64,000 bases of DNA from positions 1-64,000 of the forward strand of contig CAJUMU010000002.1 of assembly GCA_910587675.1 (NCBI GenBank). The letters are read 5' to 3'. This document shows, piece after piece, positions 50,714 to 59,327 of this stretch. The stretch's first letter is position 1. The number at the start of each line of letters is the position of its first letter. The position numbers and the translations under genes are program-made. The notes beneath the pieces are model-generated. The model saw nothing but the letters and a program-made list of their open reading frames with translations, did no database searches and was not told the DNA's origin. Origin of the DNA: an uncultured Alistipes sp. (GTDB taxonomy: Bacteria > Bacteroidota > Bacteroidia > Bacteroidales > Rikenellaceae).

Positions 50714-52547
50714 TTTTCGAGGTCTCTGCGTTATCTAAGGGTTTGAAATATTCGATTATCTTCTTCGCGCGCGCTTCGCCGACCACCTCGGCCAGCTCCT
50801 CGGCGGTCGCTTCGCGCACTTTCGCTACGGTGCGGAACTTGCGCAGGAGTTGCGCGAGGCTCTTCGCGCCGATGCCCTCTATGTTCTCCAGCTCGCTCTT
50901 TATGAAAGCGTTGCTGCGCTTGAGACGGTGGAACGTTATTCCGAATCGGTGCGCCTCGTCGCGTATGTGGCACACGACCTTCAGCGGCTCGCCCGTGCGG
51001 CTCAGGTAGTAGGGCATGGGGTCGTCGGGGAAAAATATCTCCTCTATGCGTTTGGCGAGTCCCACGATGGGCACGCGCTTCTCGATGCCGAGGGCGCACA
51101 ACACCTCGTATGCGCTCGACAGCTGGCCTTTGCCGCCGTCGACGATGATGAGGTCGGGCAGCTCGGCGCCCTCCTCCAGCAGTCGCGAGTAGCGGCGGTA
51201 GACGATCTCGCGCATCGAGGCGAAGTCGTCGGGTCCGACCACCGTCTTGATGTTGAAGTGGCGATACTCCTTGCGCGAGGGCTTACCGTCGCGGAACACC
51301 ACGCACGATGCCACGGGGTTGGTGCCTTGCAGGTTCGAGTTGTCGAAACACTCTATGTGGCGCGGCTGGCGGTCGAGATGCAGTTCGCGCTGCATGGCGT
51401 TCATCAAGCGTTCGGTATGCCGCTCGGGATTCTTTATTTCGAGGTTCTTCATCTGTTCGGCGCGGTAGATACGCGCGCTTTTGAGCGAGAACTCCAGCAA
51501 ATCGGCCTTTTCGCCGCGTTTGGGGACGGTGAAGTTCACCTTGTCGAACAGCAGCGTGGTCGAGGGCAGGAATGGCACGATCACCTCGCGCGAGAGGTCG
51601 TGCGATATGTTTTCGACGATGTATTGTATGGCCAATGTGAGCATTTCGGGCTGCGGGGCGCCGATACCCGTGGCGAGCTTAACGGTGTGGAGTGCGACGA
51701 TGGAGCCGTGGCGCAGGCGTATGAAGTTGCAGTAGGCCGCGTCGTCGTCTTCGAGCAGCGAGAAGATGTCGCAGTCGACTATCTTGGCGCTCACGATCAC
51801 CGAGCGGCTGCGATAGTTCTCCAGAGCGTCGAGACGCTGCTTGAAACGTTGCGCCAACTCGAATTTCAGCTCCTCGGCGGCGGCCCGCATATTCTCCTCC
51901 AGATAGCGGCGCACGGGACGCAGATCGCCTTTCAGGACATCTTTCACCATCTCCACCAGTTCGGCGTACTCCTCCTCGCTCTGCGCGCCGACGCACGGGC
52001 CCTTGCAGTTGCCCAAGTGGTATTGCAGGCATACGCCGTAACGGCCGCGCGCTATGGCCTGCGGCGAGAGGTTGAGCTTGCACGTGCGCAGCGGAATCAC
52101 CTCGCGGATGAACTCCAGTATGGAGTGCTGCATCGACAACGACCCGTAAGGACCGAAATATTGCGAGCCGTCGTGCCGCACGATGCGGGTCGACTCCACG
52201 CGCGGGAAGTTTTCGCGGCGGAGCACGATCCACGGATAAGTTTTGTCGTCCTTCAGGAGGATGTTGTATCGCGGCTGGTGGGTCTTGATGAGCGAGTTTT
52301 CGAGCAGAAGCGCATCCTGCTCGCTGTCGACCACTATGTGGCGTATCTCGGCTATCTGTCGGACGAGCACCCGCACCTTGGCCGAGTGGTCCTTGTTGCG
52401 GACGAAGTAGGACGACACGCGCTTGCGCAGCGACTTCGCCTTGCCGACGTATATTATGTCGCCCGAGCGGTCGAGGAATTGATAGACGCCCGGGGCGAGC
52501 GGCAACGCCGCCACCTGCTCTTTCAATATCGACTGCCGATTGTCCAT
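50691..52547 (-). CDS. uvrC: Excinuclease ABC subunit C
   Basis: 618 residues, full length. N-terminal GIY-YIG nuclease (about 15-95: GVYQFLDRSGDIIYVGKAK), UVR motif (about 205-240), RNase H-like endonuclease domain with the metal Asp residues (HIECFDNSNLQG, LIIVDGGKGQL), and tandem HhH (NIEGIGAKSLAQLLRKF). Makes the dual incision in nucleotide excision repair. The promoter's -7 box is only 4 bp before the ATG, implying a leaderless transcript. First gene of the uvrC-HAD-GH43-def operon. Confidence 0.97.
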   Translation of the reverse strand: MDNRQSILKEQVAALPLAPGVYQFLDRSGDIIYVGKAKSLRKRVSSYFVRNKDHSAKVRVLVRQIAEIRHIVVDSEQDALLLENSLIKTHQPRYNILLKDDKTYPWIVLRRENFPRVESTRIVRHDGSQYFGPYGSLSMQHSILEFIREVIPLRTCKLNLSPQAIARGRYGVCLQYHLGNCKGPCVGAQSEEEYAELVEMVKDVLKGDLRPVRRYLEENMRAAAEELKFELAQRFKQRLDALENYRSRSVIVSAKIVDCDIFSLLEDDDAAYCNFIRLRHGSIVALHTVKLATGIGAPQPEMLTLAIQYIVENISHDLSREVIVPFLPSTTLLFDKVNFTVPKRGEKADLLEFSLKSARIYRAEQMKNLEIKNPERHTERLMNAMQRELHLDRQPRHIECFDNSNLQGTNPVASCVVFRDGKPSRKEYRHFNIKTVVGPDDFASMREIVYRRYSRLLEEGAELPDLIIVDGGKGQLSSAYEVLCALGIEKRVPIVGLAKRIEEIFFPDDPMPYYLSRTGEPLKVVCHIRDEAHRFGITFHRLKRSNAFIKSELENIEGIGAKSLAQLLRKFRTVAKVREATAEELAEVVGEARAKKIIEYFKPLDNAETSKNESTEDI

Positions 52548-52551
52548 GTGG

Positions 52552-52582
52552 CAAATGTAGTTATTTAATGCTTATCCGCAAA
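52552..52582 (-). promoter_or_regulatory. uvrC promoter, leaderless geometry
   Basis: On the minus strand TTTG (52582-52579), 19 bp, TACATTTG (52559-52552). Expected transcription start (about 52547) coincides with the uvrC start codon. Confidence 0.65.
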
Positions 52583-52600
52583 GCCGTGCGGAAATTATGT

Positions 52601-52648
52601 CGGGCCTCCGCGGGGCGAGGCTGCGGCCCGCGCAGTTCTGCGAACTGC
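52601..52648. repeat. GC-rich double-palindrome repeat, family A, copy 3
   Basis: CGGGCC...GGCCCG followed by GCAGTTC-TGC-GAACTGC, four bases past the stop codon of the 5-FCL gene. Nearly identical to the copy at 43139-43187. Confidence 0.85.
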
Positions 52649-52652
52649 ATTT

Positions 52653-53198
52653 TTACTCCTCTCCCGTCACCACGATGTCCATGCGGCGGTCGTGCGGCTC
52701 GGCGGGCAGCTCCGCCAGAAGCTGGTGGCGGAAACAGACTCCTATACGTCGCGCGCGGAATCCCTCGCGGGCGATGTAACGGTCGTAATAACCCTTGCCG
52801 CGCCCGAGCCGCGTCCCTTCGCGGGTGAAGGCCATGCCCGGGACTACCATGAGGTCGATCCTCTCCGGCGGGCAGGGGACTTCGCCCTGCGGCTCGTCGA
52901 TGCCGTACGCCCCGCGCGTCATGGCCGCGGGGTCGAAGTCGTAAAACTCCATTTCGGGTTCGCCGTTCGGGCCGTCGGCGACTCTGGGCAGCACGACGCG
53001 GCAGCCGACGGTTCGCAGCAGGGGGCTTATGTCGATCTCGTCGGGCAGAGGCGCGAAAAGGGCCGCCACGGCGGGACGCTCCTCGGCTATGATGCGGCGC
53101 AGACGCTCGACCGCGATCCGCGATTGCCGCTCTCTCTCCGCGGCGTCGAGCGCGGCGGAGGCTCGGCGCGCGGCGGTTCTTATATCGCTCTTTTTCAT
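52653..53198 (-). CDS. 5-formyltetrahydrofolate cyclo-ligase
   Basis: 181 residues, standard. ATP-dependent conversion of 5-formyl-THF to 5,10-methenyl-THF. N-terminal basic helix with KSDIRTAARR, the GPNGEPEMEFYDF segment, PQGEVPCPPERIDLMVVPGMAF and the GTRLGRGKGYYDRY nucleotide loop. Start 53198 chosen; sequence upstream in frame is Arg-rich and non-coding in character. Ends at a family A repeat which may serve as its terminator. Confidence 0.93.
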   Translation of the reverse strand: MKKSDIRTAARRASAALDAAERERQSRIAVERLRRIIAEERPAVAALFAPLPDEIDISPLLRTVGCRVVLPRVADGPNGEPEMEFYDFDPAAMTRGAYGIDEPQGEVPCPPERIDLMVVPGMAFTREGTRLGRGKGYYDRYIAREGFRARRIGVCFRHQLLAELPAEPHDRRMDIVVTGEE

Positions 53199-53301
53199 GG
53201 TTCGTTTCTTCGTTTCGGCGTTCTCGGCCCGACGGCGGGGCGCGCGGACGGCGCTGTCGCGCCGCCGACGCTCAAAATGTCCACAAATTGGGCCGAGAGT
53301 A

Positions 53302-53331
53302 TTGTTATTGAGCAAACAATGATTATCTTTG
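53302..53331 (+). promoter_or_regulatory. Promoter of the fumarate reductase operon
   Basis: TTG (53302-53304), 19 bp, TATCTTTG (53324-53331), leader about 48 nt. Confidence 0.75.
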
Positions 53332-53385
53332 CCTCAAATTTGAAAAACAATATTCATAAACAAAAATAAACAAAATCTGTAAATT

Positions 53386-54123
53386 ATGAGCTGTTTTTTA
53401 TGCAATTCATCTCTCGGAAAGAAGCTGGTGATGAGCGTAACGGGCTGTTGCCTCGTGCTCTTCCTTCTCTTCCACATGTCAATGAACCTCGTGGCGATCA
53501 TCAACCCCGAGGCTTATAACATGATTTGCGCGTTCCTCGGCGCCAACTGGTACGCGCTGGTCGGCACCGCGGGTCTGGCCGCGCTGGTGGTTCTGCACTT
53601 CGTCTACGCTTTGGTGCTCACCGTCAACAACTATCGCGCTCGCGGCACGCAGCGTTACGCCGTTACGGTCAACGAACAGGGCGTGGAGTGGGCTTCGAAG
53701 AACATGCTGGTATTGGGCGTTATCGTGGTTGTGGGCTTGTTGCTCCACCTCTTCAACTTCTGGAGCAAGATGCAGCTCGTCGAGTTGATGGGAGCCGAGG
53801 GCTCGATGGTCGGCGGCAATTTCGTGTCGGCTCACGACGGCGCGATTTTGATAGCCTATACTTTCTCGCAGTGGTATTACGTAGCTCTTTATCTGGTATG
53901 GCTGGCGGCTCTGTGGCTGCACCTCAATCACGGCATCTGGTCGATGTTTCAGACCGTGGGTTGGGCCAACGACACTTGGTATCCGCGTCTGAAGTGCATC
54001 GGCAAGATCTTCTCGACGGTGATCGTACTGGGTTTCGCGGCCGTAGTGGTGGTTTACTTCGTATGCAGCCTGCGCGGTTACGCCGCGGCGGTTTGCGAAG
54101 GAGCCTGCTGCGCGGGACTGTAA
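53386..54123 (+). CDS. frdC: Succinate dehydrogenase/fumarate reductase cytochrome b subunit
   Basis: 245 residues, five TM helices (about 12-38, 50-80, 105-127, 160-182, 205-230). Matches the diheme b-type anchor of Bacteroidetes/epsilonproteobacterial-type QFR: His residues in LLFHMSMN, LHFVYAL, LLLHLFNF and WLHLNHGIWSMF are placed as heme ligands. Anchors FrdAB and exchanges electrons with menaquinone. 39 bp before frdA. Confidence 0.94.
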   Translation: MSCFLCNSSLGKKLVMSVTGCCLVLFLLFHMSMNLVAIINPEAYNMICAFLGANWYALVGTAGLAALVVLHFVYALVLTVNNYRARGTQRYAVTVNEQGVEWASKNMLVLGVIVVVGLLLHLFNFWSKMQLVELMGAEGSMVGGNFVSAHDGAILIAYTFSQWYYVALYLVWLAALWLHLNHGIWSMFQTVGWANDTWYPRLKCIGKIFSTVIVLGFAAVVVVYFVCSLRGYAAAVCEGACCAGL

Positions 54124-54162
54124 TATCTGCTCTTACACTCGAACAATTAAAAATCAACGGAT

Positions 54163-56109
54163 ATGGCTTTTAAGTTAGATTCAAAAATTCCCGCCGGCGA
54201 GTTGGCTCAGAAATGGAGCAACCACAAGGCGGCCATCAAGGTCGTAAGCCCCGCGAACAAACGCAAGCTCGACATCATAATAGTAGGTACGGGTCTGGGA
54301 GGCGCATCGGCTGCCGCTTCGCTCGGCGAGCTGGGTTACAACGTCAAGGTGTTCTGCATTCAGGACTCGCCGCGTCGCGCGCACTCTATCGCGGCGCAGG
54401 GCGGTATCAACGCGGCTAAGAACTATCAGAACGATAACGACTCGGTATATCGTCTGTTTTACGATACCATCAAGGGCGGCGACTACCGCGCCCGCGAAGC
54501 CAACGTATATCGTCTGGCCGAGGTGTCGAACCTCATCATCGACCAGTGCGTGGCTCAGGGCGTGCCTTTCGCACGCGAATACGGCGGTCTGCTGGCCAAC
54601 CGTTCGTTCGGCGGCGCGCAGGTATCGCGTACGTTCTATGCCCGCGGCCAGACGGGCCAGCAGCTCCTGCTGGGCGCATACGCGGCTTTGAACAAGGAGA
54701 TCGCGGCGGGTTCGGTGAAGAGCTATCCACGTCACGAAATGCTCGACGTGGTGATCGAGAACGGCGAGGCTCGCGGTATCATCGCGCGTAACCTCGTGAC
54801 GGGCGAGATCGAGCGTCATGGAGCGCACGCCGTGGTTATCGCCACGGGCGGTTACGGCAACGTGTTCTTTCTCTCGACCAACGCCATGGCGTCGAACGGC
54901 TCGGCGGCATTCCAGTGCTACCGTAAGGGCGCGGGCTTCGCGAATCCCTGCTTCACGCAGATTCACCCCACCTGCATCCCCGTTCATGGAGACCAGCAGT
55001 CGAAGCTGACCCTTATGTCGGAGTCGCTGCGTAACGACGGCCGTATATGGGTTCCCAAGAAGATCGAGGACGTGAAGGCTATCCGCGCGGGCAAGAAGCA
55101 GCCGTCGGATATCGCCGAGGCCGATCGCGACTACTATCTGGAGCGTCGTTATCCCGCATTCGGCAACCTCGTGCCGCGCGACGTGGCTTCGCGCGCCGCC
55201 AAGGAGCGTTGCGACGCGGGCTTCGGCGTGAACGAGACGGGGCTGGCCGTATTCCTCGACTTCAAGACCGCCATCGAACGTTTGGGCAAGGAGACGATCA
55301 AGCAGCGTTACGGCAACCTGTTCGACATGTACAAGGAGATCACCGACGTGGATCCCTACGAGCAGCCGATGCAGATATTCCCCGCCGTGCACTATACGAT
55401 GGGCGGTATATGGGTAGACTACAACCTCATGACCACTATCCCGGGACTCTATGCCATAGGCGAGGCCAACTTCTCGGACCACGGAGCCAATCGTCTGGGC
55501 GCGTCGGCCTTGATGCAGGGGCTGGCCGACGGTTACTTCGTTCTGCCTTACACCATCGGCGACTATCTGTCGCACAAGATTCAAGCTCCGAAGGTGAGCA
55601 CCGACACCCCCGCGTTCGCCGAGGCGGAGAAGGCGGTGAAAGATAAGATCGACAAGCTGTTCTCGATCAAGGGCAAGCAGTCGGTGGACGACATTCACAA
55701 GCGTTTGGGCCACATCATGTGGGAGAACGTGGGCATGGCCCGCACCAAGGAGTCGCTCGCCAAGGCCATCGCCGAGATTCAGGCTCTGCGCAAGGAGTTC
55801 TGGAGCGACGTGAAGGTGGTTGGTACCGCCGATTCGTTCAACGTGGAGCTGGAGAAGGCTTTGCGTCTGGCCGATTTCCTCGAGCTGGGCGAGTTGATGG
55901 CGCGCGACGCGCTGAACCGCGAGGAGTCGTGCGGAGGTCACTTCCGCTCGGAGCACCAGACCGAGGAGGGCGAGGCCAAGCGCGACGACGAGAAGTTCGT
56001 TTACGCGGCCGTTTGGGAGTACAAGGGCATGGACAACGAGCCCGAGCTGACGAAAGAGGCCCTGAACTTCGAGTTCGTGCACCCCGCGCAGCGCAACTAC
56101 AAGGACTAA
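54163..56109 (+). CDS. frdA: Succinate dehydrogenase/fumarate reductase flavoprotein subunit
   Basis: 648 residues. FAD dinucleotide fold IIIVGTGLGGASAAASLGELG, covalent-flavin type region RRAHSIAAQGGINAAKNY, the capping domain, and FAD/substrate motif DHGANRLGASALMQGLADG. Catalyses fumarate/succinate interconversion on the cytoplasmic face; in gut Bacteroidales it mainly reduces fumarate to succinate. Full length, middle gene of frdCAB. Confidence 0.97.
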   Translation: MAFKLDSKIPAGELAQKWSNHKAAIKVVSPANKRKLDIIIVGTGLGGASAAASLGELGYNVKVFCIQDSPRRAHSIAAQGGINAAKNYQNDNDSVYRLFYDTIKGGDYRAREANVYRLAEVSNLIIDQCVAQGVPFAREYGGLLANRSFGGAQVSRTFYARGQTGQQLLLGAYAALNKEIAAGSVKSYPRHEMLDVVIENGEARGIIARNLVTGEIERHGAHAVVIATGGYGNVFFLSTNAMASNGSAAFQCYRKGAGFANPCFTQIHPTCIPVHGDQQSKLTLMSESLRNDGRIWVPKKIEDVKAIRAGKKQPSDIAEADRDYYLERRYPAFGNLVPRDVASRAAKERCDAGFGVNETGLAVFLDFKTAIERLGKETIKQRYGNLFDMYKEITDVDPYEQPMQIFPAVHYTMGGIWVDYNLMTTIPGLYAIGEANFSDHGANRLGASALMQGLADGYFVLPYTIGDYLSHKIQAPKVSTDTPAFAEAEKAVKDKIDKLFSIKGKQSVDDIHKRLGHIMWENVGMARTKESLAKAIAEIQALRKEFWSDVKVVGTADSFNVELEKALRLADFLELGELMARDALNREESCGGHFRSEHQTEEGEAKRDDEKFVYAAVWEYKGMDNEPELTKEALNFEFVHPAQRNYKD

Positions 56110-56145
56110 GCATTTTTGACGTTGAACTTTAATACAGATTGAACA

Positions 56146-56889
56146 ATGAATTTTACATTAAAGATATGGCGTCAAAAGGACGCTAAATCGAAGGGCGCGT
56201 TCGAGACCTATCGCGTCGAGAACATCTCGGCCGACACGTCGTTCCTCGAGATGCTCGACATACTGAACAATCAACTCGTTCACGAGGGCAAGGAGCCCGT
56301 GGCGTTCGACCACGACTGCCGCGAGGGTATCTGCGGCATGTGCTCGCTGCATATCGACGGCCACGCTCACGGTCCCGAGCAGGCGGTTACCACCTGCCAG
56401 ATCTACATGCGCAAGTTCAAGGACGGCCAGACCATCACCATCGAGCCGTGGCGTTCGGCGGCGTTCCCCGTCATCAAGGACCTCGTGGTGAACCGCGGCG
56501 CATACGATGAGATTCTTCAGGCGGGCGGATTCGTTTCGGTACGCACCAACTCGGTGCCCGACGGCAACGCCATTCCCATACCCAAGGCCGATGCCGACGA
56601 GAGTATGGACGCCGCCGCTTGCGTGGGCTGCGGAGCTTGCGCCGCTACCTGCAAGAACGGTTCGGCCATGCTGTTCGTGGCTGCCCGCGTATCGTCGCTC
56701 GCCAAGCTGCCGCAGGGCCGCGTGGAGGGCGCTCGTCGCGCGAAGGCTATGGTCGCCAAGATGGATGAGCTCGGATTCGGCAACTGCACCAACACGGGCG
56801 CATGTCAGGCCGAGTGTCCCAAGTCGATCTCTATCGCCCACATCGCTCGCTTGAACCGCGAGTTCCTTTCGGCCAAGCTGAAGGACTAA
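56146..56889 (+). CDS. frdB: Succinate dehydrogenase/fumarate reductase iron-sulfur subunit
   Basis: 247 residues. [2Fe-2S] cysteines 58, 63, 66 and 84 (CREGICGMC ... TTC), then the ferredoxin-like half with CVGCGACAATC and CTNTGACQAECP for the [4Fe-4S] and [3Fe-4S] clusters. Transfers electrons between FrdA and the heme anchor. 36 bp after frdA; terminator follows. Confidence 0.97.
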   Translation: MNFTLKIWRQKDAKSKGAFETYRVENISADTSFLEMLDILNNQLVHEGKEPVAFDHDCREGICGMCSLHIDGHAHGPEQAVTTCQIYMRKFKDGQTITIEPWRSAAFPVIKDLVVNRGAYDEILQAGGFVSVRTNSVPDGNAIPIPKADADESMDAAACVGCGACAATCKNGSAMLFVAARVSSLAKLPQGRVEGARRAKAMVAKMDELGFGNCTNTGACQAECPKSISIAHIARLNREFLSAKLKD

Positions 56890-56913
56890 GCGACGAACGT
56901 AATGTTGCGAATA

Positions 56914-56948
56914 AGGGTCGCCCGATAAAATCGGGCGGCCTTTTTTTT
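56914..56948 (+). terminator. Terminator of frdCAB
   Basis: GGTCGCCCGAT pairs with ATCGGGCGGCC around a short A loop, followed by nine T. Confidence 0.9.
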
Positions 56949-56991
56949 GTGGTTTTTATGGTAGATGTTACGATATCGCGATGCGATGTCG

Positions 56992-57064
56992 GCAGTTCGC
57001 CGCCGCCCCACGCGGCGGACTGCAACTCGCCGAAGCTCGTGCAATCCTGCCGCCGTCGGCGAAC
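56992..57064. repeat. GC-rich repeat, family B, copy 2
   Basis: GCAGTTCGCCGCCGCCCCAC then GCGGCGGACTGCAACTCGC, and after about 25 bp GCCGTCGGCGAAC, matching 28077-28150. It lies in the 297-bp gap between convergent frdB and the sigma-54 activator; nothing else is seen there. Confidence 0.75.
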
Positions 57065-57186
57065 CGCTCGAAGGACATGCGAACAGTTTGTTGCGTCGAG
57101 GCAGACACCCTTGAAAACGACGCATGCGACCCTTCGGGGCCGCATGCGCACAAATGCTTTGGTCTTGAGAAAAAGGGGGTTGTGTA

Positions 57187-58332
57187 TTATAAGGTGCAGT
57201 ATAGTCTTACGTCGTCTGCCGTAATGCGGTCGCCGCTCAGGATCATGAGGCGTTCCACCACGTTGCGCAGCTCGCGGATATTGCCGCTCCACGGCATCGC
57301 CGAGAGGGCGTCCAACGCCTCGCGGTCGACCTCCTTGCGCTGCATGCCGTGTTCGTCGGCGATCTTGTCGACGAAGTAGTTCACCAATTCGGGTATGTCG
57401 CCCGAGCGTTCGCGCAGGGGCGGCACCTTGATGAGTATGACGCCCAGACGGTGGTAGAGGTCCTCGCGGAAATTGCCGCGCGCGATCTCGGCGCGGATAT
57501 CCTTGTTGGTCGCCGCCACCACGCGCACGTCGACCGTCACGTCCTTGTCGCTGCCCACGCGGCTGATCTTGTTCTCCTGCAACGCGCGCAGCACTTTGGC
57601 CTGCGCCGACAGCGACATGTCGCCTATCTCGTCCATGAACAAAGTGCCTCCGTTCGCCTGCTCGAACTTGCCCTTGCGCTGTTTCACGGCCGAGGTGAAT
57701 GCGCCGCGCTCGTGGCCGAAGAGTTCGCTTTCGATCAGTTCGGAGGGGATGGCCGCGCAGTTCACCTCCACGAAGGGCGCGCCTGCGCGTGCGCTCTTCT
57801 CGTGCAGCCAGCGGGCTACAAGCTCCTTTCCCGTGCCGTTCTCGCCCGTGATGAGCACGCGGGCGTCCGACGGCGCCACCTTGTCGATCAGGTTGCGGAC
57901 GTGCTCGATGGCCTCCGACGAGCCTATGATGTGTTCGGCGTCGCAACCCGCTGCCGAGCGTCGGCGCGTGCGCGCGTTCGCGGCGGGTTCGGGCGTCGGC
58001 TCCTCGTCGCGTTCGACGATGCGGCGCAGCGACCCTAACAGTCGGTTCATGTCCACGGGCGCAGTGAGGTAGTCCTCCGCGCCGTTCTTGACGGCCGATA
58101 CGGCGTCTTCGATCGACCCCGAGGGAGTCACTATAATAAAAGGTACGCCCAGCGACGAGAGCGTGTCGCAGTCGCCGCCGGCCAGTATGGCGTCATAGCC
58201 TCGGCGCGCGCATACGCTCTCCGACACTTCGCCGCGCTCGGCCACCGTGGTGGCGAACCCCTCGAATTCGAGCCTCTCGCGGAGCGTATTTCGCATACTT
58301 TTTGATTGTTCCAGTATTAAAACTTTTGCCAT
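57187..58332 (-). CDS. Sigma-54 activator (NtrC-type) with degenerate receiver and no DNA-binding domain
   Basis: 381 residues. Receiver-like domain (1-105), linker, then a full AAA+ core (about 133-365): Walker A GENGTGKE (163-170), ESELFGHERGAFTSA with the sigma-54 loop as GAFTSA (210-215), Walker B LFMDEIGDM (231-239), and DLYHRLGVILIKVPPLRER. The protein stops after the AAA+ lid, so the Fis-type HTH is missing. In the receiver the phospho-acceptor position holds Gly52 (Asp54 lies close) and the conserved Lys is Ala91, so normal phosphorylation is unlikely. Start 58332 fits the receiver; promoter at 58402-58372. Confidence 0.9.
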   Translation of the reverse strand: MAKVLILEQSKSMRNTLRERLEFEGFATTVAERGEVSESVCARRGYDAILAGGDCDTLSSLGVPFIIVTPSGSIEDAVSAVKNGAEDYLTAPVDMNRLLGSLRRIVERDEEPTPEPAANARTRRRSAAGCDAEHIIGSSEAIEHVRNLIDKVAPSDARVLITGENGTGKELVARWLHEKSARAGAPFVEVNCAAIPSELIESELFGHERGAFTSAVKQRKGKFEQANGGTLFMDEIGDMSLSAQAKVLRALQENKISRVGSDKDVTVDVRVVAATNKDIRAEIARGNFREDLYHRLGVILIKVPPLRERSGDIPELVNYFVDKIADEHGMQRKEVDREALDALSAMPWSGNIRELRNVVERLMILSGDRITADDVRLYCTL

Positions 58333-58371
58333 ATTTTGATTTTTGATATTTTTGCACTTACTTTGCAAAAT

Positions 58372-58402
58372 CAAAGATAACCCCTTTATTCGGTGATTCC
58401 AA
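58372..58402 (-). promoter_or_regulatory. Promoter of the sigma-54 activator
   Basis: On the minus strand TTG (58402-58400), 20 bp, TATCTTTG (58379-58372). Confidence 0.7.
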
Positions 58403-58545
58403 TCTCGATCCCGTCACCTGCCGAAGGGGTAAAGGCTATCGATTAATCCGAAAATGGTTCATGCTTCGCGACCGAAAAAACGCCCGACACGCCCGTGCGG
58501 AACACGGCGAGAGGTGCTTTCGGCGGGCCGAACCGAAAATATTTT

Positions 58546-59268
58546 ATGAAAAAGAATTACAATTACACTCGTCGCAAACTCTATCTTCCCGAGTACGGCC
58601 GACACATTCACGAGATGGTGGACCGTCTCCTGACCATCGAGGACCGCGAGGAGCGCAACCGTCAGGCGCGTGCCGTAATCGCGGTTATGGGCAACCTGAA
58701 TCCCCTGCTGCGCGACACGGCCGATTTCACCCACAAACTGTGGGACCATCTGTTCATAATGTCTGATTTCAAGCTCGATGTGGATTCTCCCTATCCTCGC
58801 CCCGCGCGTCAGGATTTGATGATTTCGCCTCACAAGATGGAGTACTCGCAGCGTCGCATAGCCTACAAGCATTACGGCAAATACGTGGCGATGATGTTGC
58901 AGTCGCTGCGCTCGGAGAAAGACCGCGACGCGCTCGACGCGGCCATCGATTCGCTGGCGCGCTACATGCGTTCGAAGAGCTTCGAATACAATCAGGAGCA
59001 CCCCAACAACGAGGTGATCATAAAAGATATAAAGACGATGTCCGAAGGCGGCATAGAACTCGACGAAGTTGCCTTGAATAATCTCCGAAGCGACTATAAA
59101 CAGCACCTTCCGGCGCGTCCGCAAAAAGGTCCCCAACGACCCATGCAGAAGACGGGCATGAAGAACCCGTTGCAGAAGAATCAATATTCCAATCCCAAGA
59201 ACAGACCCAACGTCGCGATACGAAAAAATAACGTCGAGGGAGCGCCGCGCTACAATTCTCAGAAGTAA
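58546..59268 (+). CDS. DUF4290 family protein
   Basis: 240 residues, no signal peptide. Matches the Bacteroidetes DUF4290 family: N-terminal YNYTRRKLYLPEYGRHIHEM, NLNPLLRDTADFTHKLWDHL, and the helical SFEYNQEHPNNEVIIKDI. The C-terminal 55 residues are Lys/Gln/Asn/Pro-rich and look disordered. Cytosolic, function unknown. Start 58546 gives the canonical N-terminus. Confidence 0.87.
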   Translation: MKKNYNYTRRKLYLPEYGRHIHEMVDRLLTIEDREERNRQARAVIAVMGNLNPLLRDTADFTHKLWDHLFIMSDFKLDVDSPYPRPARQDLMISPHKMEYSQRRIAYKHYGKYVAMMLQSLRSEKDRDALDAAIDSLARYMRSKSFEYNQEHPNNEVIIKDIKTMSEGGIELDEVALNNLRSDYKQHLPARPQKGPQRPMQKTGMKNPLQKNQYSNPKNRPNVAIRKNNVEGAPRYNSQK

Positions 59269-59293
59269 GTTGCGGTTTTTTCAAAATAAACGT

Positions 59294-59301
59294 TATATTT
59301 G
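59294..59301 (+). promoter_or_regulatory. -7 box of the TlpA-like gene
   Basis: TATATTTG; the predicted start of transcription (about 59308) decides for the ATG at 59328 over 59310. Confidence 0.5.
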
Positions 59302-59327
59302 TATTTCGTATGAAACACTTTGTGGGA

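Noticed and set aside
54181..56082. 633-codon antisense frame over frdA
   Set aside because: Shadow of a conserved flavoprotein gene; no start context or homology pattern.
56968..57153. Missing HTH domain of the sigma-54 activator in a shifted frame
   Set aside because: The reading frames downstream of the stop are Arg/Ser-rich and overlap the family B repeat; none resembles a Fis-type helix-turn-helix.
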